A DNA stretch of 64,000 bases from RUG11462 sp045649405 (GCA_045649405.1 JAZRPW010000016.1:1-64000), one strand, 5' to 3'; positions 16,167 to 25,319 are shown, numbered from the stretch's first letter. Program-made: numbers and translations. The notes: generated by a model from the sequence alone, not told the origin.

Positions 16167-17480
16167 ATGAAATCTGTTTTTAAAACCTTGTGTTTGTTTG
16201 TTGCAGTTTTGTTTTTCACTGGTTATCTTGCTTACACAGCAGTTGCTATTGATGTAAAACCGGTTGAAGATTTTGCTGTCATCAAAAAAGGCGTTACTTT
16301 TCAAAAACTCTCCTGGAGTAAGAATGACAAAGTAACCGGTTATAAAATTTATCAAAAAAACGCAAAAAACAATAATTATACTTTGATTAAAACCATTAAA
16401 AGTAACAAAAACAACAGTTGCAAAATTGCTGGTCTTAATATGGAAAGTTTTTATTCTTTTAAAATTTCCGCTTTTACTAGCGCTTTTGGGCGTGAGTTTG
16501 AAGGCAAGATTAGTGATGCTATTAGCACCTGCACCATGCCACGCGGAGAAGACATTGAATCAATTGTTGAGCAAACGCCAAAAACATTTACTGTTTCTTG
16601 GTCAAGAGCGATTAATTGTGATGGTTATGAACTTGAGTATGACACCGACGAAACACTTTCAGACCCAACTGTACATATTGCTAACGGAATTAACACAACG
16701 GTTTGCAAAATTGATGGGTTAGAGCTTGGCGAAACATATTATTTTAGACTTCGTTCTTTTATGGATTTTGAAGGCGAAAAACTTTATAGCGAATACAGCG
16801 AAGTTTACAGTGCGACCATTAAAAACATTATTACACCACAAGAAATTGACCCTTCAAGACCGGTTGTTGCGCTCACTTTTGATGATGGACCAAGTTTGAA
16901 CAATGCAAGCGAAAGCATTTTAAACACACTTGAGAAATATGGCGTTAGAGCAACATTTTTTGTTGTTGGCGAAAACGCAGAAAAAAATGCGCAAAACATT
17001 AAAAGAAAAGCAGAGCTTGGCTTTGAAATTGGCAACCACACCTATTCTCACAAGCATTACGGAAAAGATGTAACAAAGCAAGAAATTGTTAAATGTTCAA
17101 ATATTATTGAAAAGATAACCGGCTCTCGTCCAACGGTGTTTAGAGCAACCGGTGGCATTACAAATGCTAACATTAAAAAGATTTGCAAAAAGCAAGGTAT
17201 GTCTTTGTATTATTGGACAATTGATACCGAAGACTGGAAATCTAAAAACGCTAAAAAGGTTTTGAAAGAAGCATTGAAAGCGCAAGATGGCGACATTATT
17301 TTAATGCACGATATTTACCCTTCAACTGCAAAAGCGGTTAAAAAACTTATTCCAAAATTAATTAACAGGGGTTATCAATTCGTTACCGTTTCTGAACTTG
17401 TTAAATACAAATCTGAATCTGCGCCAAAACCTGGCGTGCAATATTTAGATGGAGATACCATTAAATACACGTCAAATTAG
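16167..17480 (+). CDS. secreted polysaccharide deacetylase with two fibronectin type III-like domains
   Basis: 437 aa. Signal peptide or anchor at 1-28 (VFKTLCLFVAVLFFTGYLAYTAVA), two fibronectin III-like repeats (about 30-125 and 126-215), then a NodB-type deacetylase with TFDDGP, HTYSH (metal His), RATGG, DTEDW and LMHDI. The family removes acetyl groups from chitin-like polymers or peptidoglycan, outside the membrane. Start at MKSVFKTL, with AAAGGAGAG upstream; the longer frame begins inside the promoter. The ECF S-component gene begins 13 nt after its stop. A second protein of similar plan is at 44582. Confidence 0.9.
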   Translation: MKSVFKTLCLFVAVLFFTGYLAYTAVAIDVKPVEDFAVIKKGVTFQKLSWSKNDKVTGYKIYQKNAKNNNYTLIKTIKSNKNNSCKIAGLNMESFYSFKISAFTSAFGREFEGKISDAISTCTMPRGEDIESIVEQTPKTFTVSWSRAINCDGYELEYDTDETLSDPTVHIANGINTTVCKIDGLELGETYYFRLRSFMDFEGEKLYSEYSEVYSATIKNIITPQEIDPSRPVVALTFDDGPSLNNASESILNTLEKYGVRATFFVVGENAEKNAQNIKRKAELGFEIGNHTYSHKHYGKDVTKQEIVKCSNIIEKITGSRPTVFRATGGITNANIKKICKKQGMSLYYWTIDTEDWKSKNAKKVLKEALKAQDGDIILMHDIYPSTAKAVKKLIPKLINRGYQFVTVSELVKYKSESAPKPGVQYLDGDTIKYTSN

Positions 17481-17493
17481 GAGGACTTTTAAA

Positions 17494-17994
17494 ATGAAAA
17501 GCAACAAAACAAAACTAATTGTAATAACAGCACTTTTAACTGCAATTTGTGCTTGTTGTACCGCATTCATCTCAATACCAATGGTTGGCACTGGTGGTTA
17601 TGTGCATTTGGGCGACGCAATTATTATGATTAGTGCAAGCGTGTTGCCATTGCCATTTTCACTTTTTGTTGGTGCAATTGGCGGTGTTTTGGGTGACTTG
17701 CTTGTTGGCGCACCGGTTTGGGCACCATTCACATTTATTGTTAAAGGTTTGGTTGTGTTAATGTTTACAAGCAAAAAAGACAAAATGTTGAACACAAGAA
17801 ACATCATTGCAATTTTGCCAGCGCTTGCTATTACTCTTGTTGGTTATTATTTGGCTGAATCACTTATTTATGGCAACTGGATTGCACCATTTGCTTCAAT
17901 GATTGGTAATGTTATTCAAATTGTTTCAAGTGCTATTATTTATGTTGTTTTTGCAATAGCTCTTGACAAAATTAATTTTAAATCAAAAATCTAA
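17494..17994 (+). CDS. ECF transporter substrate-specificity (S) component
   Basis: 166 aa with five or six membrane helices and the family pattern GTGGYVHLGDAIIMISASVLP plus GGVLGDLL near residue 65. S components capture a vitamin or precursor and dock on a shared EcfAAT energising module, which is not in this window. The substrate cannot be read from the sequence; the protein resembles the HmpT/DUF1393 group. Start MKSNKTKL, with AGGAGG 8 nt upstream, 13 nt after the deacetylase stop, and the next gene 2 nt after its own stop, so the three are one operon. Confidence 0.85.
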   Translation: MKSNKTKLIVITALLTAICACCTAFISIPMVGTGGYVHLGDAIIMISASVLPLPFSLFVGAIGGVLGDLLVGAPVWAPFTFIVKGLVVLMFTSKKDKMLNTRNIIAILPALAITLVGYYLAESLIYGNWIAPFASMIGNVIQIVSSAIIYVVFAIALDKINFKSKI

Positions 17995-17996
17995 CA

Positions 17997-18848
17997 ATGA
18001 AAAAGAAAAAACTGATTAAAATAATTGCAACAATTCTTATAATTGTTGCAATTTATTGTTACAAAAATCCACCACCGTTTATAACTGTCACACCAGAAGG
18101 CACTCTTCAAACGCATTTTATTGATGTTGGTCAAGGCGACAGTTGTTTTATTGAAATGCCAAACGGCGAAACAATGCTAATTGACAGTGGCGAGTCAAAA
18201 TATTCATCTAATGTTTGCAATTATATTTGCAACTTGGGGTACAACTCGATTGATTATGTTGTTGCAACCCATGGCGACGCCGACCACATTGGTGGCTTTT
18301 ATCAGGTGTTTGATGATTTTGAAATTAAAAATTGTTACACATCTTATTTCAAGTCTTCAACCAAAACCTATCAAAAGTTTTGTGAGTCTGTAAAAAACGA
18401 AGGCATTGAAATGCAACTTGCTTACAAAGATGATTATATTATTGATACCGAGCATTTTGATGTTAAAGTTTTAGGGCCTGATGAAAACACAGACTATGAA
18501 AATATTAACGACGCTTCAGTTGTGCTTTTGATTAGTTTTTATGAGAATGACCTTTTGTTTACTGGCGACAGTCCTTATCAAATGCTTGAAGATTATGACA
18601 TTGGCGATGTGGAACTGCTTAAAGCAAGCCACCACGGAAGCAGGACTGGTGTTTCAAGAAGTCTTGTTGATGAGATTTCACCTGAGTACACAATAATTAG
18701 TGCAGGGCTTAACAACCGTTACAACCACCCACACCAAGAGACCTTAAACCTTCTTGAAGATTCGCAGATTTATTGCACAAGTAACTGTGGCAATATTATT
18801 GCAAAGTGTGACGGAAAAGATATTGAAATTGAAATGACTATTGAATAA
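17997..18848 (+). CDS. ComEC-like metallo-beta-lactamase fold protein, membrane-anchored
   Basis: 283 aa. One N-terminal membrane helix (about 7-22), then a metallo-beta-lactamase domain like the C-terminal domain of ComEC: FIDVGQGDS, metal motif THGDADHIGG, LLFTGDS and LKASHHGS. The domain faces outside. Family members are proposed nucleases or phosphodiesterases; the substrate is unknown. Unlike ComEC there is no competence channel. Last gene of the operon that begins at 16167. Confidence 0.87.
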   Translation: MKKKKLIKIIATILIIVAIYCYKNPPPFITVTPEGTLQTHFIDVGQGDSCFIEMPNGETMLIDSGESKYSSNVCNYICNLGYNSIDYVVATHGDADHIGGFYQVFDDFEIKNCYTSYFKSSTKTYQKFCESVKNEGIEMQLAYKDDYIIDTEHFDVKVLGPDENTDYENINDASVVLLISFYENDLLFTGDSPYQMLEDYDIGDVELLKASHHGSRTGVSRSLVDEISPEYTIISAGLNNRYNHPHQETLNLLEDSQIYCTSNCGNIIAKCDGKDIEIEMTIE

Positions 18849-18882
18849 AAAAACAAGACTGCTTTTGCAGTCTTGTTTTTTT
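18847..18882. terminator. bidirectional terminator
   Basis: ACAAGACTGC/GCAGTCTTGT stem with seven A and seven T flanks, between convergent genes. Confidence 0.9.
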
Positions 18883-18886
18883 ATTT

Positions 18887-21670
18887 TTATTTTACTTTAA
18901 CTTTTGAAGTTTTGCTCCAAGCTGAGAATGCTTTATTTTTGCCTTTTTTAGCAAATGCTCTTACTTGTACTTTGTAAGTACCTTTTTTAAGTTTTTTGAT
19001 TGCTTTTGTAGCTGTCTTTTTGGTTTTAAATGTTTTTGTAATCCATTTACCTTTAAGTTTATATCTAACTTCAAAACCAGTAGCACCTGCTACTTTAGTA
19101 TATTTAACTTTAAATTGTTTTTTACCTTTAATTACTTTGAATTTAGGTACTTTCAATTTCAATTTATCAGTTGCTTTACCTTTAGTTACAACAACGCCAC
19201 ATCTTGCACACTTGCTGTCGCCTGTGTAACCTTTTGCAAAGTAAGTAGCTGATTTAGAATTAACAACAGTTAATGTGTGACCAATTGCAGCGGTTTCTGT
19301 TTGAGCAACTGTAACAACGCCACAAACTGTACATTTTTTACCTTCTGTCAAACCAGTTTCAGTACATGTTGCAGCTTTAGCAACAATAACTTCTTCTTTA
19401 TGACCGAGTGCTGGAACTGTTGTTTGAGCAACTATAACAACGCCACATGTTGCACATTTTTTGCCTTCTGTCAAACCAGCTTCAGTACATGTTGCAGCTT
19501 TAGCAGCAATAACTTCTTCTTTGTGACCGAGTGCTGGAATTTCTTTTTGAGCAACTGTAACAACGCCACAAACTGTACATTTTTTGCCTTCTGTCAAACC
19601 AGTTTCAGTACATGTTGCAGCTTTACCAGCAATAGTTTCTTCTTTGTGACCAAGTGCTGGAACTTCTGCTACATAAGAATCCATACATTCGCAAGTGCAG
19701 ATTTTTGAACCTGCTTGTGTACATGTTGGTTGTTTTGTAACAACTTCTGTGTAGTTGTGGGTGTGTTGTAATGCAATAAATTTAATATCATTTTCTTCGG
19801 CAAATTTTTGTGCAGTTGAATCTGCATAACCATAAAGAACGAAATAATCACTATAGCAATTAAATGCGCCACCACCGATAACTGCATTGCAGTTAAGAAC
19901 TGTTATTTTTTGCATTGAATAGCAATCAGCAAAAGCAAATTTACCAATGTTTGTTACACTGCTTGGAATTGTTACTTTTTCTAAATCTTCACAATAAGAA
20001 AATGCATAATCAGCAATTACTCTTGTGCCTGCTTTAATGTCATAAGAACCTGATATGCCTGGTACATACTCTTCATGATATTCATCATTTTCTTCATCGT
20101 ACCATTCATCATAATAACCATCATCTGCTTCAATTAAACAGTCACCAATGTACAAAACATCATTTTCCCAGTTTGCTTCATTGTTATAATAACCTGTATC
20201 ATAGAACGCATCACAACCAATATTTGTTACTGATTTTGGAATTGTTACTTTTTCTAAATCTTCACAAGAATCAAAAGCATAATCTGCAATTAATCTTGTA
20301 CCATCTTTAACTGCATAACTGCCAGAAATTCCAGGTACATAGAATTCATCATACCAGTCATTTTCTTCGTCATATGTCCAGTCCCAATAACCATCATTTG
20401 CTTCAATCAAACAGTCGCCAATGTACAAAACATCATTTTCCCAGTTTGCTTCATTGTTATAATAAGCAGTATCATAAAATACATCATAACCAATGCTTGT
20501 TACTGATTTTGGAATTGTAATGTTTTCTAATGATTCGCAATAAGCAAATGCACTCCCATCAATATCGGTAACACCTTCGCCAATTGTTACTGATTTTAAA
20601 GAATAACACTCTTCAAAAGTACCATAAACAATGCTGTTAATACTACCAGGAATTGTAATGCTTGTTAAACCTGCACAATATCTAAATGCATAATCGCCAA
20701 TGTATGTAACTGTGTTTGGAATTGTTACTGTTGTTAAATTGTGATTTCCGAAAAATGCATTTTCTCCAATCTCTGTTACACTACTTGGAATTGTGTAAGT
20801 TGTTGCTGTTTTTCCAGCTGGATATTGCATTAATACGGTTTTTTCTTTATCAAACAAAACGCCATCTTCTGAAGCATAGTTTTCATTTTTGCTATCAACA
20901 TTTATGCTTTGCAAAGATGAACAATAATAGAATGCAGAGCCACTTAAATATGAAACGTTTTTAGGAATTGTTACTGTTTCTAAATTTTCACACCAAGCAA
21001 ATGCCCAAGAGCCAATAGAAGTTACTGTTTCAGGAATTGTTACACTTACAAAATCGCCATTATAAAACGCCTCGCTATCAATGTTTGTAACTTTCATTCC
21101 ATTTACTTCTGCTGGAATTTCAAGAGTGAAGTTTGCAAGGTCGGTTGGTGTTTCAAAACCACGTGCGTAACCCCAAACAGACAACTCGCCGTCACCGATT
21201 ACTTCATATGTTAAATTGCCTGATTCAAAAATTTTGCCAATGTATGTGTAATCTTCGTCAACTTCTTCAAAAATTACATCAAATGAATATCCACCTTCGT
21301 AATCATAATCTCTAATGCCAAAATAATAATCTTCATATGCTTCAAAATAAAAATGGAACAAGAAATTATCATTTCCTCGCTCATCATCAGCTTCATCTAA
21401 CCAATCACCATAAGTATCATACAAATACGCATAAGGGTCAGCTTCGCTATAATCATCAGAATAAACGGCATACCAACCGCTAACATCTGGTGAAAATCTT
21501 ATATAAACCTCTTCATCATATTCTGTTGTGATGTTTACTGTGTCATCACCATAAACTTCTGCCACTACTTCTGGATTAAAGCTGTCAGCAGAAACGAGTG
21601 TTGTTGATAATGTGCTAAACAATAAAACTAAGCACAAAAACAACGATAATAATTTTTTCTTTTCATTCAT
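18887..21670 (-). CDS. BspA-like leucine-rich-repeat surface protein with Cys-type repeats
   Basis: 927 aa. Signal peptide (1-28, LSLFLCLVLLFSTLSTTLVSA); an acidic beta-rich domain (about 30-140) like bacterial pre-peptidase C-terminal domains; about eleven LRR_5 repeats of the form LTSITIPGSINSI / VTIPKSV; two near-identical 91-residue blocks with a long acidic insertion (WENDVLYIGDCLIE); a C-terminal track of three 41-residue repeats (AATCTETGLTEGKKC, CxxC-like); and a lysine-rich fibronectin-like end. No LPXTG motif, so attachment, if any, is non-covalent. Such proteins bind host or matrix ligands in other species; the ligand here is unknown. AAGGAG lies 10 nt before the ATG, after a structured leader. 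Confidence 0.88.
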   Translation of the reverse strand: MNEKKKLLSLFLCLVLLFSTLSTTLVSADSFNPEVVAEVYGDDTVNITTEYDEEVYIRFSPDVSGWYAVYSDDYSEADPYAYLYDTYGDWLDEADDERGNDNFLFHFYFEAYEDYYFGIRDYDYEGGYSFDVIFEEVDEDYTYIGKIFESGNLTYEVIGDGELSVWGYARGFETPTDLANFTLEIPAEVNGMKVTNIDSEAFYNGDFVSVTIPETVTSIGSWAFAWCENLETVTIPKNVSYLSGSAFYYCSSLQSINVDSKNENYASEDGVLFDKEKTVLMQYPAGKTATTYTIPSSVTEIGENAFFGNHNLTTVTIPNTVTYIGDYAFRYCAGLTSITIPGSINSIVYGTFEECYSLKSVTIGEGVTDIDGSAFAYCESLENITIPKSVTSIGYDVFYDTAYYNNEANWENDVLYIGDCLIEANDGYWDWTYDEENDWYDEFYVPGISGSYAVKDGTRLIADYAFDSCEDLEKVTIPKSVTNIGCDAFYDTGYYNNEANWENDVLYIGDCLIEADDGYYDEWYDEENDEYHEEYVPGISGSYDIKAGTRVIADYAFSYCEDLEKVTIPSSVTNIGKFAFADCYSMQKITVLNCNAVIGGGAFNCYSDYFVLYGYADSTAQKFAEENDIKFIALQHTHNYTEVVTKQPTCTQAGSKICTCECMDSYVAEVPALGHKEETIAGKAATCTETGLTEGKKCTVCGVVTVAQKEIPALGHKEEVIAAKAATCTEAGLTEGKKCATCGVVIVAQTTVPALGHKEEVIVAKAATCTETGLTEGKKCTVCGVVTVAQTETAAIGHTLTVVNSKSATYFAKGYTGDSKCARCGVVVTKGKATDKLKLKVPKFKVIKGKKQFKVKYTKVAGATGFEVRYKLKGKWITKTFKTKKTATKAIKKLKKGTYKVQVRAFAKKGKNKAFSAWSKTSKVKVK
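19303..19671. repeat. three 123-bp tandem repeats in the BspA-like gene
   Basis: Period read from the element GAGCAACT at 19303, 19426 and 19549. Each unit codes for 41 residues. Near-identity suggests recent expansion. Confidence 0.9.
19951..20496. repeat. two 273-bp tandem repeats in the BspA-like gene
   Basis: Anchor CATTTTCCCAGTTTGCTTC at 20161 and 20434. Each copy codes for 91 residues that include an LRR_5 unit and an acidic insertion. Confidence 0.85.
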
Positions 21671-21700
21671 TACATTTTTCTCCTTTTTTTAAATGAATTT

Positions 21701-21771
21701 TTCGGTGTAACTGAAATGTTTGGCGCAATAACCATTAAATCTTTTCTTCAGTTCGCCGAATGTTACTGCGC
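21701..21771 (-). promoter_or_regulatory. pseudoknot-like structured leader of the BspA-like gene
   Basis: Two interleaved inverted repeats: 21723-21732 with 21762-21771 (GCGCAATAAC, ten pairs counting one U-G on the minus strand), and 21701-21715 with 21747-21760 (about 13 pairs, one mismatch and one bulge). The A-B-A'-B' order gives a pseudoknot. It begins about 3 nt after the expected start of transcription. Confidence 0.5.
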
Positions 21772-21780
21772 TATGCTAAT

Positions 21781-21809
21781 ATAATAACATAAAAATTGTA
21801 AAATTTCAA
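21781..21809 (-). promoter_or_regulatory. sigma-A promoter of the BspA-like gene
   Basis: Minus-strand TTGAAA (21804-21809), 17 bp, TATTAT (21781-21786). Confidence 0.75.
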
Positions 21810-21837
21810 CAGTTTTTTGAATTTTTTTACACTGAAA

Positions 21838-22758
21838 CTAATATTCAAACCTACCATTTCCAATAAACTCTCTGATTAAAGAATTTTTTGGAACTTTTTC
21901 TTCTGCCAAAACATCAAAAGCAGAAAGCACGGTAATGATTTCATCAATCTCATCTGTTCTTGGCAATTGCTTTAATTGCTCAATTACAAGTGGTTTGTAA
22001 ACCGACAATTCGTAAGGAATGAAAGTGTCAATATCAACATTTGAGCGGTATTTGTAAGGCATTATATATTTTTCTTCGCCTAATTGCACGCTGTGGAACA
22101 TTTTAATTGTTTCTTCTGGTTTGCGATTTCTGAAAATGCTATCTCTAATAATTCTTCTTATCAAACGAATTTTTGAAGGGTGCATTAAAATTGAGCCATA
22201 ACCCACCCTTGTTCTAACACTGACATAAATTTTGAGGGTGTTTTCATCTGGAATTTGAATTACATCTGGGTTTAATGAATGAATACCCTCTAAGATAATT
22301 GGCTCAGTTTTGCCACGTTTTAAAGTTACGCCAGACTCAACACGTTTGTTTTGCTTGAAATCAAACTTTGGCAGGTTAACTTCTTGGCAATTTATCATTT
22401 TTTCAAGTTGCGAATTCAAAAAATCAGCATCAACACGTTTTGGAGATTCAAGGTCTAATTTACCTTTTTCAAACATTTCTTTTTCCAAATCATCAAGTGG
22501 GAAAAAGTAGTTGTCAAGCGAGAGTGTGTGGGTTTCAAAGCCGGTTGAATCAAGCAAATTTTCAACCGAAAGTGCAGTTGTTGTTTTGCCAGAGCCAGAG
22601 GGACCAGAAAGCAAAATTATTGGTGTTTTGTCAATGTTTTGCTTAATTAAATCAGCAACATCTTGAACACTTTTTGCATAAACCTCATCGCAATGCGCAA
22701 TAAATTCTAAATCATTTTTATTAAGATTTTGATTAATTTCAATTATTTTGTTTACCAT
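21838..22758 (-). CDS. uridine kinase-like nucleoside kinase
   Basis: 306 aa. P-loop LLSGPSGSGKTTTAL at about 48-62, then SLDNYFFPLDD (the Asp-Tyr region of uridine kinases), LEGIHSLNPD and RRIIRDS. These mark the phosphoribulokinase/uridine kinase family, which phosphorylates nucleosides with NTP in the cytosol. In many Clostridia this type carries an N-terminal TGS-like domain; here only about 45 residues precede the P-loop. Substrate preference is not determined. It stands alone, upstream of the BspA-like gene on the same strand. Confidence 0.85.
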   Translation of the reverse strand: MVNKIIEINQNLNKNDLEFIAHCDEVYAKSVQDVADLIKQNIDKTPIILLSGPSGSGKTTTALSVENLLDSTGFETHTLSLDNYFFPLDDLEKEMFEKGKLDLESPKRVDADFLNSQLEKMINCQEVNLPKFDFKQNKRVESGVTLKRGKTEPIILEGIHSLNPDVIQIPDENTLKIYVSVRTRVGYGSILMHPSKIRLIRRIIRDSIFRNRKPEETIKMFHSVQLGEEKYIMPYKYRSNVDIDTFIPYELSVYKPLVIEQLKQLPRTDEIDEIITVLSAFDVLAEEKVPKNSLIREFIGNGRFEY

Positions 22759-22839
22759 AAAATCAACCTACTTATTGTTTATTTGTTTTTAGTATAAAAC
22801 TTTTTTTATTTTAAGTCAATTATCATTTTATTCAAAACA

Positions 22840-22868
22840 TTGACTTTTTGCGCTAAAAAGGTTAAAAT
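22840..22868 (+). promoter_or_regulatory. sigma-A promoter of the chromate transporter operon
   Basis: TTGACT (22840-22845), 17 bp, TAAAAT (22863-22868). Confidence 0.75.
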
Positions 22869-22896
22869 TAAATAAAGATTTTATCAAGGAGAAACT

Positions 22897-23469
22897 ATGA
22901 AAACTTTGAAAACACTGTTTCAACTTTTTTGGGTGTTTTTGAAAATTGGTGCAGTTATGTTTGGCGGTGGCTACGCTATGTTACCAATTTTAACACGTGA
23001 GTTGGTTGAAAAACTTGAGTGGACTACTGAAGAAGAGTTGCTTGATTGTTTTGCAATTAGTCAGTGCACCCCTGGTGTTATTGCCGTTAACGTTGCAACT
23101 TTCATTGGCAACAAAAGGAAAGGATTTTTAGGTGGGCTTTGTGCAACTCTTGGCGTTGTTTTTGTGCCAACAATTATCATTTTAATTATTGCAATGTTTT
23201 TGGCAAACTTTGCTCAAAATGAATATGTTAAAGATGCATTAAAAGGCATTTCGGTTTGTGTTTGCGTGCTTATTCTTAACGCAATTACAAAACTTTGGGG
23301 CAAGTCTGTTGTTGACAAAACAACCTTTGTTTTATTCTTAATTGCCTTTTTGCTCTCTGCTTCTTCTCTCGTCTTTGCAAACTTTAGCATTTCACCTGTT
23401 TTGCTTGTGCTTTGCGGTGGAATTGTTGGAATTTTTTTAAACAAAACAAAAGGAGGTAAAAAGAAATGA
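22897..23469 (+). CDS. chromate transporter, first half-size subunit
   Basis: 190 aa. The family signature FLKIGAVMFGGGYAMLPIL is at the N-terminus, then CFAISQCTPGVIAVNVATFIG, with about five membrane helices. The CHR family has full-length two-domain proteins and pairs of half-size proteins; this is one of a pair. It exports chromate in studied species; the native substrate here is unknown. The stop overlaps the next start by 4 nt. Confidence 0.9.
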   Translation: MKTLKTLFQLFWVFLKIGAVMFGGGYAMLPILTRELVEKLEWTTEEELLDCFAISQCTPGVIAVNVATFIGNKRKGFLGGLCATLGVVFVPTIIILIIAMFLANFAQNEYVKDALKGISVCVCVLILNAITKLWGKSVVDKTTFVLFLIAFLLSASSLVFANFSISPVLLVLCGGIVGIFLNKTKGGKKK

Positions 23470-24062
23470 TTTACCTTCGTTTGTTTTTTGAATTTTTCAA
23501 AATTGGCTTATTTTCAGTCGGTGGTGGTTTGGCAACATTGCCATTTTTGCAAGACTTGTCGGCACGCACCGGTTGGTTTACAATTGATGATATTTCGAAT
23601 ATGATTGCCGTTTCTGAATCTACCCCAGGGCCAATTGGCGTTAACATGGCAACCTTTGCAGGTTACACCACTGCACTTGATGAATTTGGCAACACATTGC
23701 TTGGCATTTTGGGTGGCATTGTTTCAACACTTGGACTTATTGCACCGGCAATTATTATTATGATGATTGTTGCAAGTGTGTTAGAAAAGTTTAAAGAAAA
23801 CAAAATTGTCAAAGGCGCATTTTACGGACTTCGTGCAGTGTCAATTGCTCTTGTTGTTTCGGCGTTTGCAGGTGTTGTTAAAACCGCACTTTTGAATGTT
23901 GATGCATTTTCTAAAACCGGCAACATTGTTGATTTGTTCTTTATTAAAGGTTTGATTTTGGCAGTTGTGATTTTTGCCCTTTCAAAAATCTTTAAAAAGC
24001 TACACCCAACGGTGCTAATTTTACTTTCTGCAGTTGTTGGAATAATATTTAATTTTGCATAA
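23466..24062 (+). CDS. chromate transporter, second half-size subunit
   Basis: 198 aa. Signature FFKIGLFSVGGGLATLPFL, then AVSESTPGPIGVNMATFAGY, and a hydrophobic C-terminal half. Partner of the preceding gene (4-nt overlap); the two probably assemble as a heterodimer in the membrane. Terminator right after the stop. Confidence 0.9.
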   Translation: MIYLRLFFEFFKIGLFSVGGGLATLPFLQDLSARTGWFTIDDISNMIAVSESTPGPIGVNMATFAGYTTALDEFGNTLLGILGGIVSTLGLIAPAIIIMMIVASVLEKFKENKIVKGAFYGLRAVSIALVVSAFAGVVKTALLNVDAFSKTGNIVDLFFIKGLILAVVIFALSKIFKKLHPTVLILLSAVVGIIFNFA

Positions 24063-24064
24063 CA

Positions 24065-24094
24065 AAAACCGCTTATCAAATGATAAGCGGTTTT
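24065..24094. terminator. bidirectional terminator
   Basis: AAAACCGCTTATCA paired with TGATAAGCGGTTTT. It lies between the chromate operon and the ribosomal protein operon. Confidence 0.85.
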
Positions 24095-24125
24095 ACTTTG
24101 CTTTAATCTACTTGGTGTAGCTAAA

Positions 24126-24818
24126 TTACATAAGTTTTGATGGATTAATTTTCACACCAGGACCCATTGTAGTAGCAACAACACAAGATTTGATGTACTG
24201 ACCTTTAGCAGTTTCTGGTTTTGCTTTGATTACTGCATCAAGCAATGCGTCAAAGTTTTCTTGAACTTTTTGCGCACCAAATGAAACTTTACCAATTGGA
24301 CAGTGAATGATGTTAGTTTTGTCAAGACGGTACTCGATTTTACCTGCCTTAGCTTCTTCAACAGCTTTTGCAACATCCATTGTTACAGTACCAGCTTTTG
24401 GTGAAGGCATAAGACCACGAGGACCAAGCACTTTACCCAAGCGACCGATTGTACCCATCATATCAGGTGTAGCGATAACTACGTCGAAGTCCATCCAGCC
24501 TTCGTTCATAATTTTTGCTACTGTATCAGCATCGCCAAGATAATCTGCGCCTGCTTCTTTTGCAGCGTCAACTTTTTCGCCTTTAGCAAATACTAAAACG
24601 CGAACGTCTTTACCTGTACCGTTTGGTAAGATAACAGCGCCTCTTACTTGTTGGTCTGCGTGTCTTGAGTCAACGCCCAAACGAACGTGAACTTCAACTG
24701 TTTCATCAAATTTTGCAGTTTTAGATGCAACTGCGAGTGCAATAGCCTCATCTGTATCATATAATTTAGCAGAATCGATTTTCTTTGCACTATCTACATA
24801 CTTTTTGCCGTGTTTCAT
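24126..24818 (-). CDS. rplA: 50S ribosomal protein L1
   Basis: 230 aa, normal length. Family motifs include ILPNGTGKDVRVLVFAKG, VIATPDMMGTIGRLGKVLG, GLMPSPKAGTV and YRLDKTNIIHCPIGKVSF. It binds the L1 stalk of 23S rRNA and usually represses its own operon through mRNA. GGGAGG lies 9 nt before the ATG, preceded by a mimic of the rRNA site. rplJ and rplL do not follow, although they often do in Clostridia. Confidence 0.98.
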   Translation of the reverse strand: MKHGKKYVDSAKKIDSAKLYDTDEAIALAVASKTAKFDETVEVHVRLGVDSRHADQQVRGAVILPNGTGKDVRVLVFAKGEKVDAAKEAGADYLGDADTVAKIMNEGWMDFDVVIATPDMMGTIGRLGKVLGPRGLMPSPKAGTVTMDVAKAVEEAKAGKIEYRLDKTNIIHCPIGKVSFGAQKVQENFDALLDAVIKAKPETAKGQYIKSCVVATTMGPGVKINPSKLM

Positions 24819-24836
24819 TAATTTTTCCTCCCTATA

Positions 24837-24867
24837 GAGTGGTATTTACGGATTTTTCCTCCCACCC
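24837..24867 (-). promoter_or_regulatory. L1-type binding site in the rplK-rplA spacer
   Basis: Minus strand: GTGGGAGG, eleven bases, then AATACCAC. These are the two strands of the L1-binding stalk as found in 23S rRNA. The element ends next to the rplA ribosome site, fitting translational autoregulation by L1. Confidence 0.65.
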
Positions 24868-24874
24868 GGGAACA

Positions 24875-25300
24875 TTAATCGACAACTTCAATGCCCATGC
24901 TTCTTGCTGTACCAGCAATCATTGAACAAGCTGTTTCAATGTTTGCGGCATTCAAGTCAGGCATTTTCTGCTCTGCGATTTTTTTAACCTGCTCTCCGGT
25001 AATTTTTGCAACTTTATCCTTGTTTGGAACGCCTGAAGCTTTCTCAATGCCACAAGCTTTTTTAATAAGCACTGCAGCTGGTGGAGTTTTAGTTACAAAT
25101 GTGAATGAACGATCTGCATAAACTGTGATAACAACAGGAATGATAAGGCCTGCGTCATTTTTTGTTCGCTCATTGAATTCCTTGGTAAAAGCCATGATGT
25201 TTACACCATGTTGACCTAATGCAGGACCAACAGGTGGTGCAGGAGTAGCTTTTCCGGCAGGAATTTGAAGTTTGATATAGCCGGTAATTTTTTGAGCCAT
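24875..25300 (-). CDS. rplK: 50S ribosomal protein L11
   Basis: 141 aa. Start AQKITGYIKLQIPAGKATPA, PPVGPALGQHGVNIMAFTKE (thiostrepton-region domain with its conserved prolines) and a C-terminal rRNA-binding domain ending AGTARSMGIEVVD. Part of the GTPase centre of the 50S subunit. GGAGG lies 9 nt before the ATG. Confidence 0.98.
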   Translation of the reverse strand: MAQKITGYIKLQIPAGKATPAPPVGPALGQHGVNIMAFTKEFNERTKNDAGLIIPVVITVYADRSFTFVTKTPPAAVLIKKACGIEKASGVPNKDKVAKITGEQVKKIAEQKMPDLNAANIETACSMIAGTARSMGIEVVD

Positions 25301-25319
25301 TTCTTAGCACCTCCAAAAT

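Noticed and set aside
19303..19671. Repeat array as possible CRISPR
   Set aside because: Units are 123 bp, in frame, and without distinct spacers; they are coding repeats.
19277..19708. Cysteine- and asparagine-rich plus-strand reading frame of 143 codons
   Set aside because: It is the antisense shadow of the 123-bp repeats in the BspA-like gene, with no ribosome site.
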